A stretch of DNA of 30,696 nucleotides from Deltaproteobacteria bacterium (GTDB lineage: Bacteria > Desulfobacterota > BSN033 > UBA1163): NCBI GenBank assembly GCA_016875255.1, contig VGRU01000016.1, positions 1-30,696 on the forward strand. The letters run 5' to 3'. The notes beneath the pieces were generated by a model. That model saw only the letters and a program-made list of their open reading frames with translations. It did not search any database and had not been told where the DNA came from. This document shows positions 23,014-30,696 of the stretch, piece after piece. Both the position numbers and the translations under genes were made by a program. The stretch's first letter is position 1, and every line of letters starts with the position of its first letter.

Positions 23014-24228
23014 CTAAGCAATCGCTTTGCCAACCAATAGATCGTCAGGGAGTTTGTCCCCTTCTGATTTTCCAACAAGCACTGCCGCAACGGCATCATC
23101 CGTCACATTGACCGCTGTCCGAGGCATATCTAATATCCGATCAACCCCTGCGACAAGAGCGATCCCTTCAATAGGGACACCGATTGCCCCCAGGACCATG
23201 CTGAGCATGATCAGTCCTGCTCCCGGGACCCCTGCGGTCCCGATGGAGGCAAGCAATGCCACTACGGCAATAAGAATATAATGATAGAAGGAAAGGGGAA
23301 TATTAAATGCATTGGCCAGAAAGATTGCCGTAACGGCCTGGTACATCCCCGTCCCATCCATATTGACCGTAGCACCCATTGGGAGGACAAAACCAGTTGT
23401 TCCATCTGATACTCCGGCCGCTCTGGTGACCCTCATCGTTACAGGAAGCGTGGCAGAACTGCTACAGGTGCTGAAGGCGAAGATGGGGGCCTCTTTAATC
23501 TTGTTGAGGTAATGGTAAGGTCGAATTTTAAAGGCCCTCAACAGCCCCGCATAAACGATAAAGACCTGAATGGCCGTGGCCAAGTAGACGAGAAAAATCA
23601 AATAGGCGTAAGGTTTCAGGACCGACAAGCCATGTGTTCCAACTGTCGTTGCCATTAAGGCAAAGACACCAATGGGACCCACCCAGAGGACATAGCCTAC
23701 CAGTTTGTACATTGTCTCAGCCACTCCCGCAAGAAAATTTCTCACCGGATCAGCTACCTTACCTGCCGCAGCAATGGACATTCCGAAGATGATAGCGAAG
23801 AAGATGATGGGAAGGACCTCCCCTTCGGCCAGAGATTTAATGGGATTGGTTGGAATAATAGAGAGCCCCACATCGACCAAAGAGGGCGGAGCCTTTATGG
23901 TCACCGCCTTTAATTCACCCACGGGAAATCCAATCCCAGCACCGCTTAGGCCAGCAATGATCAGGGCGATGATCATTGCAACGATGCCTGTGAAATAGTA
24001 GAAGAAAAAGGTCTTTCCAATCATTTTGCCCAATTTCCCGCCTGTAAAGGTTGAAACTCCCACTGTTAAGGTAGAAAAGATCAACGGGACAACCAACATT
24101 TTCAGGAGATTGATAAATAAGGTTCCAAGAGGTTTGATGACTCCAATGGGTTTGCCCACAATGGCTCCCACGATAATGCCGACCACAAATCCAATCAGTA
24201 TCCAACCCAACACACCTATTTTCTTCAT
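23014..24228 (-). CDS. Dicarboxylate/amino acid:cation symporter (DAACS/GltP-DctA family)
   Basis: A 404-residue inner-membrane protein with the glutamate transporter fold. Family marks are all present: CSSSATLP (HP1 serine-rich loop), VNMDGTGMY (TM7), GTAGVPGAG (HP2) and DRILDMPRTAVNVTDD (TM8, with the substrate-binding D, R/T and N). It imports acidic amino acids or C4-dicarboxylates with Na+ or H+. A terminator closes the gene, and a racemase-family gene follows in the same direction. The exact substrate is not decided by what I can see. Confidence 0.94.
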   Translation of the reverse strand: MKKIGVLGWILIGFVVGIIVGAIVGKPIGVIKPLGTLFINLLKMLVVPLIFSTLTVGVSTFTGGKLGKMIGKTFFFYYFTGIVAMIIALIIAGLSGAGIGFPVGELKAVTIKAPPSLVDVGLSIIPTNPIKSLAEGEVLPIIFFAIIFGMSIAAAGKVADPVRNFLAGVAETMYKLVGYVLWVGPIGVFALMATTVGTHGLSVLKPYAYLIFLVYLATAIQVFIVYAGLLRAFKIRPYHYLNKIKEAPIFAFSTCSSSATLPVTMRVTRAAGVSDGTTGFVLPMGATVNMDGTGMYQAVTAIFLANAFNIPLSFYHYILIAVVALLASIGTAGVPGAGLIMLSMVLGAIGVPIEGIALVAGVDRILDMPRTAVNVTDDAVAAVLVGKSEGDKLPDDLLVGKAIA

Positions 24229-24391
24229 ATTTCACCCCCTATGACTTAAAAGGTTAAAGGTTTATCCTGCCCACCTCCTTTCTTGAACAATTTATATCCA
24301 CCTGCATCTTTGAATCTCAGGAACAATCCTATTCCTTTTTTTATGAATTGTCAATTTTTTTGGGTTCGATAAGGAGGGAGTTAAATTTTAC

Positions 24392-24444
24392 TTGACAGTA
24401 CAAAATATTGTGTTAATTTCTTTATTGGCACATAGATATTGTAC
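24392..24444 (+). promoter_or_regulatory. Candidate promoter with tandem NrdR boxes upstream of nrdJ
   Basis: TTGACA (24392-24397) is a perfect -35, with a weak -10 (TAATTT) 16 bases on. Immediately after it lies GTACAAAATATTGTGT (24398-24413), which matches the NrdR consensus acaCwATATwTwGTGT at 13 of 16 positions. A weaker box, CACATAGATATTGTAC (24429-24444), starts exactly 31 bases later; paired NrdR boxes are normally about three helical turns apart. NrdR, the ATP/dATP-sensing repressor, would be expected here since the next gene is a ribonucleotide reductase. Confidence 0.5.
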
Positions 24445-24487
24445 CTGCTTGCCGCAGACAGGACAGGCAGTGAGGGGAGGAACGAGA

Positions 24488-26779
24488 GTGATTCATCTGA
24501 CACAGAATGCGATCGCTGTGCTTGAGAAGCGATATTTGTTAAAGGATCTTCAGGGGAATATCATTGAAGGGCCTGAGAATCTCTTCCGACGGGTCGCCAG
24601 AAATATCGCTCAGGCAGACCGGCTTTATGATCCCTCCATTGATCTCACTTCCATTGAAACCAAGTTCTATAACCTGATGGCCTCACTTGACTTTCTCCCC
24701 AACTCGCCCACTCTGATGAATGCAGGCAGGGAACTCCAGCAACTCTCCGCCTGTTTTGTTCTTCCGGTAGGGGACTCGATGGAAGAGATCTTCGATGCCG
24801 TGAAACAGATGGCCCTGATTCAGAAGAGCGGAGGCGGAACGGGGTTTGCCTTCTCCAGACTCAGACCGAAGAATGATGTGGTGGGTTCCACCAAGGGGGT
24901 TTCGAGCGGTCCGGTCTCCTTTATGAGCGTCTTCGACAACGCCACGGAGGCGATCAAACAGGGTGGGACGCGAAGAGGCGCCAATATGGGGATCCTGCGC
25001 GTGGATCATCCCGACATTCTCGATTTTATTAAATGCAAGGATGAGGACCACCACTTCAACAATTTCAATATCTCCGTGGCCGCCACGAATGAATTCATGG
25101 AGGCCGTTGAAAAAGGTGAAAAATATCTCCTCCGAAATCCGAGGACGAAGGAGACGGTCGGTTTTCTTGATGCGAAAGAGGTCTTTGAGAAGATGGTCTA
25201 TTATGCCTGGAAGAACGGGGATCCAGGGATCATCTTCATCGACCGGATCAATCAGTACAACCCCACTCCTCAGGTGGGAGAAATCGAGAGCAGTAATCCA
25301 TGTGGAGAACAGCCGCTGCTTCCCTATGAATCCTGCAACCTCGGCTCCATCAACCTTGCCCATATGGTTAAAGATAGGGAGATCGACTGGGAGAGGCTGA
25401 GTTCGGTCACTGAAGGGGCGGTCCACTTTTTAGACAATGTGATTGACATGAACCGCTATACCCTTCCCCAGATCGAGGCCATGACCAAGGCCAACCGGAA
25501 GATCGGCCTGGGCGTGATGGGTTTTGCCGACCTTTTGATTCAATTAGGAATTCCCTACGATCATCCGAAGGCTTTTGAGATCGGAGAGAAGGTGATGGCA
25601 TTCATCCATGAGCGAGGGTGGAAAGCCTCCAGGGAGTTGGCCCTGAAAAGGGGAGCGTTCCCCAATTTTCAGGGCAGCGCTTTGAAAGACCGATGGGATA
25701 CAATGAGAAATGCGACGGTTACAACGATTGCTCCTACAGGGACGATCTCCATCATCGCGGGAGCGTCCTCCGGGATTGAACCCCTCTTTGCGCTGGCCTT
25801 TGTCCGTCATGTCCTGGATGGGAAAGAACTTCTGGAGATCAATCCATTTTTTGAGGCGATCGCTAAAGAGGAAGGATTCTATTCGGAAGAACTGACGAAG
25901 AGGATTGCTCAACTGGGCCATATCGAGGACCTTGAGGAGGTTCCGGAGAAGTTCAGACATCTCTTTGTCACGGCCCACGACATCTCTCCCGAAAACCATA
26001 TCCGGATGCAGGCCGCCTTTCAGAAATATACGGACAATGCGGTCTCAAAGACCGTCAACTTTCCTCACGAGGCCGCAGTGGACGATGTGGCAAAAGTGTA
26101 TGAGATGGCCTATCAGTTGGGTTGTAAAGGAGTGACGATTTACCGGGACAGGAGCCGGGAGAAGCAAGTCCTCTATAAGGGATTGGGCGCTTCGGAAGGA
26201 GATCGTACTGGGGTCAGAGAGGACCCTTCGAAAATGGAGAGGAAGCCGAGGGCGCGCCGGGATGTGATCCATGGTTCCACCTGGAAGATCCGGACGGGTT
26301 GCGGGAACATCTATGTGACAGTCAACGAGGATGAGGACGGGCACCTTTTTGAGATCTTCAATCAGATAGGAAAGGCGGGGGGATGTGCGGCCTCCCAATC
26401 GGAGGCGCTCGGCCGCCTGGTCTCTCTTGCCTTTCGATCGAACATCGAACCGGAAGATATTATCCGGCAGTTAAAGGGAATCAGTTGCCATATGCCCGTC
26501 TGGCATCAAAACGGAAAGGTCCTCTCCTGCTCGGATGCTGTGGCCAAGGCGATCGAATGGCACATTCAAAAGATGAGGACACAAAGGGGCGGTGCCATAG
26601 AGCAGGAGATATTGCCCAACCATCCTAAAGTCGGCATGATCCGAAACCAGGAAAGAAAAAATCCGACGCAGGGAATGAGTGGCGTTTTTCTGAGAGGGGC
26701 CTGCCCTGAGTGCGGAGGCCCGCTCATCTTCGAAGAGGGCTGTGTGAAGTGTTTCTGCGGCTATTCGGACTGCGGATAA
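24488..26779 (+). CDS. nrdJ: Class II (adenosylcobalamin-dependent) ribonucleoside-diphosphate reductase
   Basis: I start at GTG 24488, behind GAGGGGAGGAACGAGA, giving 763 residues. An upstream in-frame TTG at 24392 would add 32 unlikely residues and overlap the promoter. Conserved residues (numbered from the GTG) are redox C89 (LSACF), the radical-site N270, C272 and E274 (NPCGEQPLLPYESCNLGSINL split by C283), and PTGTISIIAG. A TSCPD domain follows (GSTWKIRTGCGN...), then a C-terminal zinc ribbon CPECGGP...CVKCFCGYSDCG. It reduces ribonucleotides using coenzyme B12 and needs no oxygen, fitting an anaerobe. It is monocistronic in appearance. Confidence 0.96.
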   Translation: MIHLTQNAIAVLEKRYLLKDLQGNIIEGPENLFRRVARNIAQADRLYDPSIDLTSIETKFYNLMASLDFLPNSPTLMNAGRELQQLSACFVLPVGDSMEEIFDAVKQMALIQKSGGGTGFAFSRLRPKNDVVGSTKGVSSGPVSFMSVFDNATEAIKQGGTRRGANMGILRVDHPDILDFIKCKDEDHHFNNFNISVAATNEFMEAVEKGEKYLLRNPRTKETVGFLDAKEVFEKMVYYAWKNGDPGIIFIDRINQYNPTPQVGEIESSNPCGEQPLLPYESCNLGSINLAHMVKDREIDWERLSSVTEGAVHFLDNVIDMNRYTLPQIEAMTKANRKIGLGVMGFADLLIQLGIPYDHPKAFEIGEKVMAFIHERGWKASRELALKRGAFPNFQGSALKDRWDTMRNATVTTIAPTGTISIIAGASSGIEPLFALAFVRHVLDGKELLEINPFFEAIAKEEGFYSEELTKRIAQLGHIEDLEEVPEKFRHLFVTAHDISPENHIRMQAAFQKYTDNAVSKTVNFPHEAAVDDVAKVYEMAYQLGCKGVTIYRDRSREKQVLYKGLGASEGDRTGVREDPSKMERKPRARRDVIHGSTWKIRTGCGNIYVTVNEDEDGHLFEIFNQIGKAGGCAASQSEALGRLVSLAFRSNIEPEDIIRQLKGISCHMPVWHQNGKVLSCSDAVAKAIEWHIQKMRTQRGGAIEQEILPNHPKVGMIRNQERKNPTQGMSGVFLRGACPECGGPLIFEEGCVKCFCGYSDCG

Positions 26780-26928
26780 GAATCCGTCGTGCATAGGGCA
26801 GTTCACCATTTAATTTTTCTTTCCTTCCATAAGATATCTCATACAAAGAGAACATAAGAGCATGCATGCTATTTTGTTCAGAATTTTCTGGACAAATCGG
26901 TATTTTAATGGATAATTATAGAAATAGG

Positions 26929-27101
26929 GTAACACTTTAGCCTTATGAAAAAAGGAGTTTCATGAGTTAATTGATCAAAAGAATCATCATAAAATCCCCC
27001 TTAATCCCCCTTTTCCAAAGGGGGAAACCCCTATCTCCTCCCTTTGGCAAAGGGAGGTTGGGAGGGATTTTACAAAGATTTTCAAACAGCTAAAGTGTTA
27101 C
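26929..27101. mobile_element. IS66-like MITE with 8-bp target duplication
   Basis: A 173-bp element with perfect 13-bp terminal inverted repeats, GTAACACTTTAGC (26929-26941) and GCTAAAGTGTTAC (27089-27101). Allowing mismatches the repeats extend to about 20 of 23 bases (TGAAAA). GAAATAGG lies directly outside both ends (26921-26928 and 27102-27109). GTAA ends and 8-bp duplications are traits of the IS66 family. Inside is an AATCCCCCTT...AAGGGAGG inverted repeat and no gene. Apart from this element, the 26780-27118 interval is A/T-rich and without genes. Confidence 0.85.
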
Positions 27102-27118
27102 GAAATAGGAAATAGAAA

Positions 27119-27919
27119 ATGGGAAATGAGAATTGGAAATTGAGAATGGGCTCCTTGCTTATTATTGCGATTATTTTATGGTTTGGAGCTTCAGCCTATG
27201 GGGGGGAGCAGGGGCGGGCCCCTGCCCCGGGAAACGGATCAGAAAAGACATTTATTTACACTGCAAAGAAACTTGGCCTTCCTATCCTCAAAGCGAGCAT
27301 TAAAATCGGAAACGGATATTCGGAACAGGGAAAGAATCTCCATAAGATTGAGGCTCAGGTGATTTCCCTGAAAGTTCCCGGATTTTTGTTCCGGATGAAT
27401 AACCACTTCACTTCTTTTATGGAGATGAATTCTTTCTCTCCGCTCCGATACGTGAAGGAGATCGATCAGGAAGGACTTTTCATCCAGAGAAAAAATTATT
27501 CAGAGACCATCACCTTCGATTCCATCCTTCATAAAGCCATTGTAGAGAAGAAAGAGACCGGAGAGAGGAGAGAGGTCCTCTTTCCCTCCCATGCTTACGA
27601 TCCTCTTGCCTTGTTTGCCCGATACCATTTAAAGGAGAGCCTCCCTCCGGATCAGGAGGTCCGGATATCGATCTTCGATGGGGTTAAGTTCCGGCAAATG
27701 GTCTTTCAGTCGAAGAGATCGAGGGTGATTTCGAAAGTTTTTGGAGAGGTGGATGCCGTCTGCCTCGAGTCAACCACCGCCTTCTCCAGCTTCGGAGAGA
27801 AGGAGGGAAACATTCGCATCTGGTACACGGCAAATGGCGATAAGATTCCAATCTCCCTGGAACTGGACCTTCCGGTGGGTGTAGTGAGGTTTGAATTGGA
27901 GGAGATCAGAGAAGGGTAA
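27119..27919 (+). CDS. DUF3108 domain-containing exported protein
   Basis: A 266-residue protein with a signal peptide (hydrophobic core GSLLIIAIILWFGASAYG). Residues about 40-260 read as DUF3108: beta-rich, with the segments FIYTAKKLGLPILKASI, MNNHFTSFMEMNSFSPLRY and RIWYTANGDKIPISLELDLPVG. Related proteins are periplasmic and of unknown function, possibly lipid- or outer-membrane-linked. The ATG at 27119 is close to a purine-rich repeat, and a second ATG at codon 10 (27146) is an equally good start for the signal peptide. The MITE upstream ends 17 bases before the start and may have replaced the native promoter. Confidence 0.82.
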   Translation: MGNENWKLRMGSLLIIAIILWFGASAYGGEQGRAPAPGNGSEKTFIYTAKKLGLPILKASIKIGNGYSEQGKNLHKIEAQVISLKVPGFLFRMNNHFTSFMEMNSFSPLRYVKEIDQEGLFIQRKNYSETITFDSILHKAIVEKKETGERREVLFPSHAYDPLALFARYHLKESLPPDQEVRISIFDGVKFRQMVFQSKRSRVISKVFGEVDAVCLESTTAFSSFGEKEGNIRIWYTANGDKIPISLELDLPVGVVRFELEEIREG

Positions 27920-27936
27920 TGAAAATGGTCAATCGG

Positions 27937-28160
27937 TCAGGGTAAAGGTGAGGAGGCCCGTATCGGTTAGGGTTGAAGAGAATATCGTTTAACGGTGACG
28001 ACGCTGGTATCGAAGCAGGAAGCTCGATGCTCGAATTTCGACACCTATGGGTTCGAGCCTCCGGTTTCGACAGTCGAGCATCGATACGAGCTTCGACAAC
28101 GATAAACGTCATTTTCAATTTGACAATACGGGCATCGTTAAGGTTGCCGTTAGACGGAAC
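27937..28160. repeat. GGTTAC-family intergenic repeat, copy C, with TCGA-rich cruciform
   Basis: The right end (about 28099-28150: ACGATAAACGT ... ATACGGGCATCGTTA) matches the ends of copies A and B. The left end (about 27940-27985) is the same sequence inverted (GAGGCCCGTATCGGTT). The middle carries an inverted repeat, GAAGCTCGATGCTCGA (28019-28034) against TCGAGCATCGATACGAGCTTC minus a 5-base insertion (28074-28094), with about nine TCGA sites. No gene is seen here. Confidence 0.55.
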
Positions 28161-28196
28161 CCATATTTTTGGATAATTCTTCTATAGGAGGGAATC

Positions 28197-28364
28197 ATGG
28201 CTACAAAGAAAACGGTGAAGAAAGTTTCAAAGAAGGGCGTAAAGAAGGGCGATGCCTACCAGTGTTATGTGTGCGGGCTGGTCGTCTCAGTGGATGAGGT
28301 CTGCGGATGTGTCGATACCTGCGATATCGTCTGCTGCGAGAAGCCGATGAAGCCTAAGAAATAG
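28197..28364 (+). CDS. Small Cys-rich desulforedoxin-like protein with lysine-rich N-terminus
   Basis: A 55-residue protein with a strong ribosome site (AGGAGGG 6 bases upstream). Residues 1-18 are almost all Lys/Val/Ser/Gly with K-K pairs. Residues 21-51 carry Y-x-C-x2-C-G-x-x-V-x-V, then C-G-C-x3-C and V-C-C-x2-P-M. The C-x2-C...CC spacing and the Y-C-C-G-V / CC-x-P-M frame match desulforedoxin and the N-terminal domain of superoxide reductases. The middle CGCVDTC adds three extra cysteines. It could bind iron or zinc. The basic tail may bind nucleic acid. Neighbours do not clarify its role. Confidence 0.7.
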   Translation: MATKKTVKKVSKKGVKKGDAYQCYVCGLVVSVDEVCGCVDTCDIVCCEKPMKPKK

Positions 28365-28413
28365 TTTTAAAGATTCCAGTCTCTATCTCAAAAAATCGGT
28401 CCAAACATTTTAT

Positions 28414-28545
28414 GATGGTCTCGTAAAAAGTCGTCTCACCGGTGAAAACCGGTGTCCAGTGTTTTCATAACTTTCTGAGATTACTGGATTCCGGCTTTCG
28501 CCGGAATGACGGCCGTTAGGCTTTTTCGACTTTTTACGAGGCCAT
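28414..28545. mobile_element. MITE-like inverted-repeat element, copy 2
   Basis: A 132-bp element in the opposite orientation to the copy at 11536-11668. Its ends are GATGGTCTCGTAAAAAGTCG (28414-28433) and CGACTTTTTACGAGGCCATC (28526-28545). Inside are the CACCGGTT and ATTCCGGC hairpins of copy 1. CATTTTAT lies at both flanks (28406-28413 and 28546-28553), an 8-bp target duplication. Confidence 0.75.
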
Positions 28546-28610
28546 CATTTTATATCTTTCTACAATCCTCAAGGGATTAGGTGAATACGAGTGCATTGAG
28601 AAGGTACTGA

Positions 28611-28883
28611 ATGAAAGCCCCTTATCGTGTTGAGGTGAAGGTGGTTGAGCAAAAAGGGGAGTGCGAGTTCGGGCACCGCGTAGGAGATCTGGTGACCTTC
28701 GATGGAGAAGGAATCGAAGGGAAGATTTGCTGGCATTCGCTGTGCAGTATGATGTATAAGGTTCACGGAATGCTCTACGGAGCGGACTATCCATGGCTGA
28801 ACGATAAAAATGTTGCAAGCCATCCCTGCCCGGATTTCAAGAATCCGGTCATCTACGAAATCCGGCGTTTTAAGGCGGAGTAA
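28611..28883 (+). CDS. TIGR04076 family protein
   Basis: A 90-residue protein recognised by its overall pattern: VEVKVVEQKGECEFGHRVGD near the start, ICWHSLCSMMYKVHGMLYG in the middle and CPDFKNPVIYEIRR at the end. The cysteines at 18, 44, 50 and 77 (approximate) may bind metal. The family is common in anaerobes, often next to redox or radical enzymes, and has no established function. It has a weak ribosome site. It lies between two mobile repeats. Confidence 0.75.
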   Translation: MKAPYRVEVKVVEQKGECEFGHRVGDLVTFDGEGIEGKICWHSLCSMMYKVHGMLYGADYPWLNDKNVASHPCPDFKNPVIYEIRRFKAE

Positions 28884-28908
28884 GCGGGCATTCTCTAAGG
28901 AATGCGTC

Positions 28909-29095
28909 ATGACGGCATTGACACCCGCAAACCATGAAAATACTCCGGGTGTTAAGGTTACGGTTACGAAGCCCCTGCCTACCGGCAGGCAGGCGTTTCG
29001 GTTACCGGTTACGGTTACGTGTAAAGAATTAAGAGACGATTAACGTAACCTTTTATTAACGATACGGGCCTCGTTACCCTAACCTTTTGACAGGC
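28909..29095. repeat. GGTTAC-rich intergenic repeat, copy B
   Basis: A close match to copy A (15371-15560) in the same orientation, including ATGACGG, the CCTGCC-ACC-GGCAGG hairpin (about 28977-28992), AAAGAATTAAGAGACGAT and the AACGATACGGGCCTCGTTACC end. It runs to 11 bases before the next gene's ATG, so it supplies most of that gene's leader. Confidence 0.65.
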
Positions 29096-29106
29096 GACTT
29101 TTTACC

Positions 29107-30696
29107 ATGTCTATGGAAATACTCTCTACCGATATCCTGGTGATTGGCAGTGGTCTGGCGGGTATGGTCTCAGCCCTGGAGGCTGAGAAGGCAGGCCTTC
29201 AGGTCCTGATCACCGGCAAATTTACAATCGGATCGGGAACGAACACCACCCTGTCAAACGGGGCCTTCTCCGTGTCCAACTCCCTTTTTTCCAAAGAGGA
29301 TCATCTCAGGGAGACCTTAAACACAGGAAAAGGATTAAACCATCCCGGGATGGTAAAAACCTTGATCGATAGAGGACCCGATGCCATGGAGAAATTGAAA
29401 GGCTACGGGGTTTCATTGATTGAGAATCAGATGGGATATTCCGTGGAGAGGGTGAAAGGTTCAGCCTCATTGCCAGGAGTCCTTCTGGCGAATCCATTGA
29501 AAGAGAAATTGAAAAACAGTTCGATCCGGCTTTTTCCAGGCCTGATCATTTTCGATCTGATCGTAGAGGACGGGAGAGTCCGGGGGGCCTTCGGTTTTTT
29601 AAACGACGGGAGACCCTGTTTCATCCAGTCGAAGGCAGTTATATTGGCGGCAGGCGGGGCAGGCGCCATCTACCAAAGAAATGACAATCAAAGGGGTGTC
29701 CTCGGGGATGGATACGGTTTGGCCCTCCGGGCAGGTCTTCCTCTCTTTGATCTGGAATTTGTTCAGTACTATCCCTTTGTGATTGCAGAGCCGAGGCTCC
29801 ATACCTTCATGCTCTACCCTCCCTACCCGAAAGAGACGAGGGTGCTGGATGAGAGAGGGGAAAATTTTTTAGAAAGATTGAATCTTGGAGACGATTTGAA
29901 TCGGGCGATTATTACCCGGAGAGACTCCCTTTCCTTAACCCTCTTTGAGGCTTCCCGAAATGGAGATATCTATTTTGACCTGAGACAGGTTCCGGAGGAG
30001 AAGTGGAGCCAATATCCGCTCAATTTTCTCAGTCGATCGAAGTTCCCCTTCCGGGATCGTCCCTTTCTGGTCTCGCCGGCGGTTCATTTCTGTATGGGAG
30101 GAGTCGAAACCGATATGAACGGAAGGACTGCTCTCCAAGGACTCTATGCGGCTGGAGAAGTGGTCTGGGGAGTCCACGGAGCCAATCGCCTCGGAGGAAA
30201 TGCCCTGACCGAATGTGCGGTCTTCGGTATTCTGGCCGGTCAGTCCGCCTCAGAATATGCAAGAGGAAGAGAGCCCGATCTTATTTCTGAACCCTTTAAG
30301 AGGAGATGGGAGAGGAAAGCGGGAGGATACCTGAAAAAGAGCAGGGGAACCTTCGACCCTCCCAGAAACATTCTCAAGGATCTGAAGGTCCTGGCCTGGA
30401 AACATGCGGGACCGTTTCGGGAAGAAAGCTCATTGAAGGAGGGGTTCGAGCGATTAGAATCGATAGAAAAAAAGATCGAGAAGGTCTATCCCGCCACCTT
30501 GAAAGATTTGTTCAGGAAGAGAGATCTGGAGAATGCGGCTCTTCTTTTAAAGGCTATCCTGAACGGGAGCTTGGCTCGAAAAGAGAGCAGGGGCTCCTTC
30601 TTTCGTCAGGATTTCCCAGATCAGAATGACCGGGAGTGGCTGAAAAATACCTGTTATCGCCTTGAGAAGGGAGATCTCCAAATCACCCACCGCTCT
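29107..30696 (+). CDS. FAD-dependent oxidoreductase, fumarate reductase/aspartate oxidase family (partial)
   Basis: 530 codons are visible and the frame is still open at the window's edge. The N-terminal FAD-binding motif is VIGSGLAGMVSALEAEKAG (12-30). Further FAD and capping elements are AVILAAGGAGAIYQ, GDGYGLALRAG, and HFCMGGVETDMNGRTALQGL followed by YAAGEVVWGVHGANRLGGN, in which the Arg of GANRLGGN is the usual catalytic arginine. The N-to-C order matches flavoprotein subunits of fumarate reductase/succinate dehydrogenase and L-aspartate oxidase. The visible C-terminus is helical and less conserved. Which family member it is depends on unseen residues and neighbours. No clear ribosome site; the repeat B end lies 11 bases upstream. 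Confidence 0.88.
   Translation, partial: MSMEILSTDILVIGSGLAGMVSALEAEKAGLQVLITGKFTIGSGTNTTLSNGAFSVSNSLFSKEDHLRETLNTGKGLNHPGMVKTLIDRGPDAMEKLKGYGVSLIENQMGYSVERVKGSASLPGVLLANPLKEKLKNSSIRLFPGLIIFDLIVEDGRVRGAFGFLNDGRPCFIQSKAVILAAGGAGAIYQRNDNQRGVLGDGYGLALRAGLPLFDLEFVQYYPFVIAEPRLHTFMLYPPYPKETRVLDERGENFLERLNLGDDLNRAIITRRDSLSLTLFEASRNGDIYFDLRQVPEEKWSQYPLNFLSRSKFPFRDRPFLVSPAVHFCMGGVETDMNGRTALQGLYAAGEVVWGVHGANRLGGNALTECAVFGILAGQSASEYARGREPDLISEPFKRRWERKAGGYLKKSRGTFDPPRNILKDLKVLAWKHAGPFREESSLKEGFERLESIEKKIEKVYPATLKDLFRKRDLENAALLLKAILNGSLARKESRGSFFRQDFPDQNDREWLKNTCYRLEKGDLQITHRS

Noticed and set aside
24458..24480. Riboswitch (for example cobalamin) in the nrdJ leader
   Set aside because: The leader is about 70 bases, too short for a cobalamin riboswitch, and no B12-box-like GCCACTG was seen.
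24683..25426. A 247-codon open frame on the minus strand
   Set aside because: It lies wholly inside nrdJ, whose conserved motifs fix the coding strand. It is a shadow of the G/C pattern.
28019..28094. Possible tRNA or CRISPR-like unit in the TCGA-rich stretch
   Set aside because: It has a single inverted repeat, no cloverleaf, no CCA end and no spaced direct repeats.

Overview
The window looks like chromosomal DNA of an anaerobic, Gram-negative bacterium, most likely from the Desulfobacterota (former Deltaproteobacteria) or a close relative. This rests on gene content and repeat style, not on a marker gene. There is a B12-dependent class II ribonucleotide reductase, a B12-binding radical SAM protein, a desulforedoxin-like zinc/iron knuckle protein, an Mla-type outer-membrane lipid system, and many short palindromic intergenic repeats. 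No rRNA, tRNA or CRISPR array was seen.

Bases 1-9090 are an accessory metabolic block. It opens with what looks like the right end of an IS200/IS605 element, then a LysR regulator on the minus strand. Opposite it lie a degraded IclR-type regulator and a plus-strand run of six genes: a ThDP-dependent acetolactate-synthase-like enzyme, a class IV (IlvE-like) aminotransferase, a phosphotriesterase-family metal hydrolase and a complete TctB-TctA-TctC tripartite carboxylate transporter. The substrate is not evident. The block ends in a decayed aldehyde dehydrogenase start followed by about 800 bases of scar-like, repeat-rich DNA.

Bases 9895-15560 carry a B12-binding radical SAM protein, an exported metallo-beta-lactamase-fold hydrolase and a compact MlaE-MlaF-MlaD lipid-transport operon. 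These are separated by mobile palindromic elements.

Bases 15583-24228 are all on the minus strand. In transcription order: a dicarboxylate/amino acid symporter with its own terminator, an Asp/Glu racemase-family protein coupled to an MBL-fold hydrolase, then five translationally coupled cistrons. These five are the most unusual feature. A type IIG/ISP-like restriction-modification enzyme is split between its nuclease-methyltransferase part and its specificity part. A HEPN-MNT toxin-antitoxin pair sits exactly in the split, and a second MNT gene with a truncated HEPN remnant closes the unit. A membrane-anchored class III nucleotide cyclase follows.

Bases 24392-30696 hold the class II ribonucleotide reductase behind candidate tandem NrdR boxes, an IS66-like MITE with a perfect 8-bp target duplication, a DUF3108 protein, a small Cys-rich protein, a TIGR04076 protein and the start of a flavoprotein of the fumarate reductase/aspartate oxidase family that runs off the window.

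Mobile and palindromic elements recur throughout. Two copies of a 132-133 bp inverted-repeat element, three relatives of a GGTTAC-rich element, and two palindromes that have become part of coding sequences are visible. All family names come from reading the translated sequence; no database search was possible.
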